DNA from: JBOGFI01 sp050743365 | GTDB taxonomy: Bacteria > Actinomycetota > Acidimicrobiia > IMCC26256 > JACDBD01 | Reading direction: 5' to 3' | Length of the DNA: 21,202 nucleotides | NCBI GenBank assembly: GCA_050743365.1 | Contig: JBOGFI010000055.1 | Location: forward strand, 1 to 21,202 | Notes under the pieces: model-generated | Seen by the model: the letters and a program-made list of their open reading frames with translations, nothing else | Database searches by the model: none | Told to the model about the DNA's origin: nothing | In this document: piece after piece, positions 20,097 to 21,202 of the stretch | How the letters are laid out: every line of letters begins with the position of its first letter | Position numbering within the stretch: position 1 is the stretch's first letter | Position numbers and translations under genes: made by a program

Positions 20097-21202
20097 ACGG
20101 GTCGCGGGGCAGACCCAGGACGCGTTCGGCGATGATGTTGCGCTGGATCTCGCTGGTGCCGCCGGCGATCGTGAGGCAGCGGTCGAAGAGGAACTGCCGG
20201 GCCCACCCGGCCGCCTCGCCGTCGTCCACCGCGCCGGCGGGGCCGAGCAGCCCGAGCCCGATCTCCTGGGCGCGCTGGTCGTGCTCGACCCCGAGCAGCT
20301 TGCGTACCGCCGCCTCGGAGCCGCTGGGGTCAGCGCCGCCGAGGGCCTGGAGCGCGAGCCGGAAGCCCAGCACGGCGAGCGCGTGGTCCTGCACCACCAG
20401 GCTCCCGGCCTCCGCCAGCGCGAGCGGATCGGAAGCCAAGCCCCGTGACTCGAGGACGCCGAGCACACCCCCGACGGCTCCGCCGATCGTGCTCCCGCTG
20501 CCCATGAACACCCGCTCGTTGGCGAGCGTGGTGCGGGTGGCACGCCAGCCGTCGTGCTCGCGCCCGACCAGGCAGTCGTCGGGTACGAGCACATCGTCGA
20601 AGAAGACCTCGTTGAACCAAGCCTCGCCGGTGAGCTCGCGCAGCGGGCGAATGTCGATGCCCGGCGTCTTCATGTCGAGCATGAAGAAGCTGATGCCGTC
20701 GTGCTTCGGTGCTTCGGGATCGGTACGGGCGAGGAGGATCCCCCAGTCAGCCGTGTGCGCCATCGATGTCCAGACCTTCTGGCCGTTGACCACCCAGCCG
20801 CCCTCGACCCGGTCGGCCTTCGTCGTGAGCGACGCCAGGTCGGAGCCGGCGCCGGGCTCGCTGAACAGCTGGCACCACGCGATCTCGCCCCGCAGCGTGG
20901 GCGGGATCCACCGCTGCTGCTGCTCCTCGGTGCCGTACACGATGAGGGGCGGCACCGCCCACGCCCCGACCGACAGCGTCGGCCGCCGCACCTTCGCCTT
21001 GCGCAGCTCCTCGTCGATCACGAGCTGCTCGACGGCGTCGGCGTCGCGGCCCCACGGCTTCGGCCACTGAGGGGCGAGGTAGCCGGCGTCGGCCAGCCGC
21101 CGGCGCTGCTCGGCGGGCTCGAGGCCGACCAGCTCCCCGGTGAGCGCCCGGACCTCGTCGCGCAACGGCTCGGCCAGCTCCGCGGGGAGGTCGATCGCGA
21201 GC
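20095..21202 (-). CDS. acyl-CoA dehydrogenase, N-terminus beyond the window
   Basis: At least 369 residues of an acyl-CoA dehydrogenase. The frame stays open to the right edge (LAIDLPAELAEPL precedes the TTG at 21165), so the start is outside the window. Motifs: QWPKPWGRDAD, EEQQQRWIPPTLRGEIAWCQLFSEPGAGSDLASL (flavin/acyl region), GQKVWTSMAHTADWGILLAR, and the C-terminal TIAGGTSEIQRNIIAERVLGLPR. The catalytic Glu of MCAD-type enzymes (Glu-Gly-Thr) is replaced by Gly (AGGTSEIQ), as in FadE subgroups that use another base or a partner subunit. This form is common in actinobacterial steroid and branched-acyl degradation. It converges with the LysM gene, and its operon partners would lie to the right of the window. 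Confidence 0.9.
   Translation of the reverse strand, partial: LAIDLPAELAEPLRDEVRALTGELVGLEPAEQRRRLADAGYLAPQWPKPWGRDADAVEQLVIDEELRKAKVRRPTLSVGAWAVPPLIVYGTEEQQQRWIPPTLRGEIAWCQLFSEPGAGSDLASLTTKADRVEGGWVVNGQKVWTSMAHTADWGILLARTDPEAPKHDGISFFMLDMKTPGIDIRPLRELTGEAWFNEVFFDDVLVPDDCLVGREHDGWRATRTTLANERVFMGSGSTIGGAVGGVLGVLESRGLASDPLALAEAGSLVVQDHALAVLGFRLALQALGGADPSGSEAAVRKLLGVEHDQRAQEIGLGLLGPAGAVDDGEAAGWARQFLFDRCLTIAGGTSEIQRNIIAERVLGLPRDP

Noticed and set aside
1..21202. CRISPR arrays, insertion sequences, tRNA or rRNA genes
   Set aside because: No spaced repeat arrays, transposase motifs, terminal inverted repeats or RNA gene signatures were seen.

Overview
The window is high-GC bacterial DNA with dense coding on both strands, GTG/TTG starts and several apparently leaderless promoters. 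It holds many CoA-ester enzymes: two acyl-CoA dehydrogenases, an acyl-CoA synthetase, a fused CoA-transferase, a thiolase-like protein, two SDRs and a hot-dog hydratase-like protein. This suggests a free-living actinobacterium, possibly of the Acidimicrobiia, with large lipid, steroid or aromatic catabolic capacity. The placement is inferred from gene content; no rRNA or marker gene is present.

Layout: (1) 79-1053 holds a tiny leftward ORF and a rightward MerR regulator, with MerR-style operator DNA between them. (2) 1078-4694 is a divergent pair: a leftward amidohydrolase-2 protein and a rightward double-domain class III CoA-transferase. (3) 4713-5912 is a zinc-ribbon, single-pass membrane protein with a beta-propeller-like exterior. 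(4) 5967-9430 is a divergent lipid cluster: hydratase-like protein and SDR to the left, MFE2-type SDR and SCP-x/Ltp2-like thiolase to the right. (5) 9481-13400 holds a 1097-aa AAA-ATPase with a C-terminal class III nucleotide cyclase domain, followed by an unknown protein. (6) 13416-16777 is a TetR regulator divergent from an acyl-CoA synthetase/acyl-CoA dehydrogenase pair. (7) 16793-18130 runs leftward: a PuuD-like membrane protein and a PaaI-type thioesterase. (8) 18153-19205 is a thioredoxin-fold protein whose active site is interrupted by an in-frame TGA. (9) 19265-20080 is a membrane-anchored LysM protein. (10) 20095 to the right edge is a leftward acyl-CoA dehydrogenase, cut off by the window.

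The standout is region 8. One frame runs from a leaderless GTG at 18153 to TAG-free coding sequence on both sides of TGA 18492-18494, giving Trp-Ala-Ser-Trp-Sec-Gly-Cys-Arg at the place where TlpA/ResA-like thioredoxins carry their redox cysteine. A strong hairpin (18504-18533) starts 9 nt after the TGA and has a 5-nt loop with G at its second position, as expected of a bacterial SECIS. I read this as a selenoprotein that ordinary gene calling would split or truncate. Its promoter is unusual as well: only 22 bp separate it from the divergent thioesterase, and two back-to-back leaderless -10 elements share their central TA.

The metabolic genes supply the types of step needed for beta-oxidation-like degradation: CoA activation (14094), CoA transfer (2337), dehydrogenation (15647, 20095), hydration (6746), hydroxyacyl dehydrogenation (5967, 7333), thiolysis or retro-aldol cleavage (8285) and thioester hydrolysis (17618). 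Local regulators (MerR, TetR) and a shared TGAC-N6-GTCA operator-like box at two divergent promoters suggest substrate-responsive control. The actual substrate cannot be read from the sequence. All non-coding gaps are short, none above about 135 bp.
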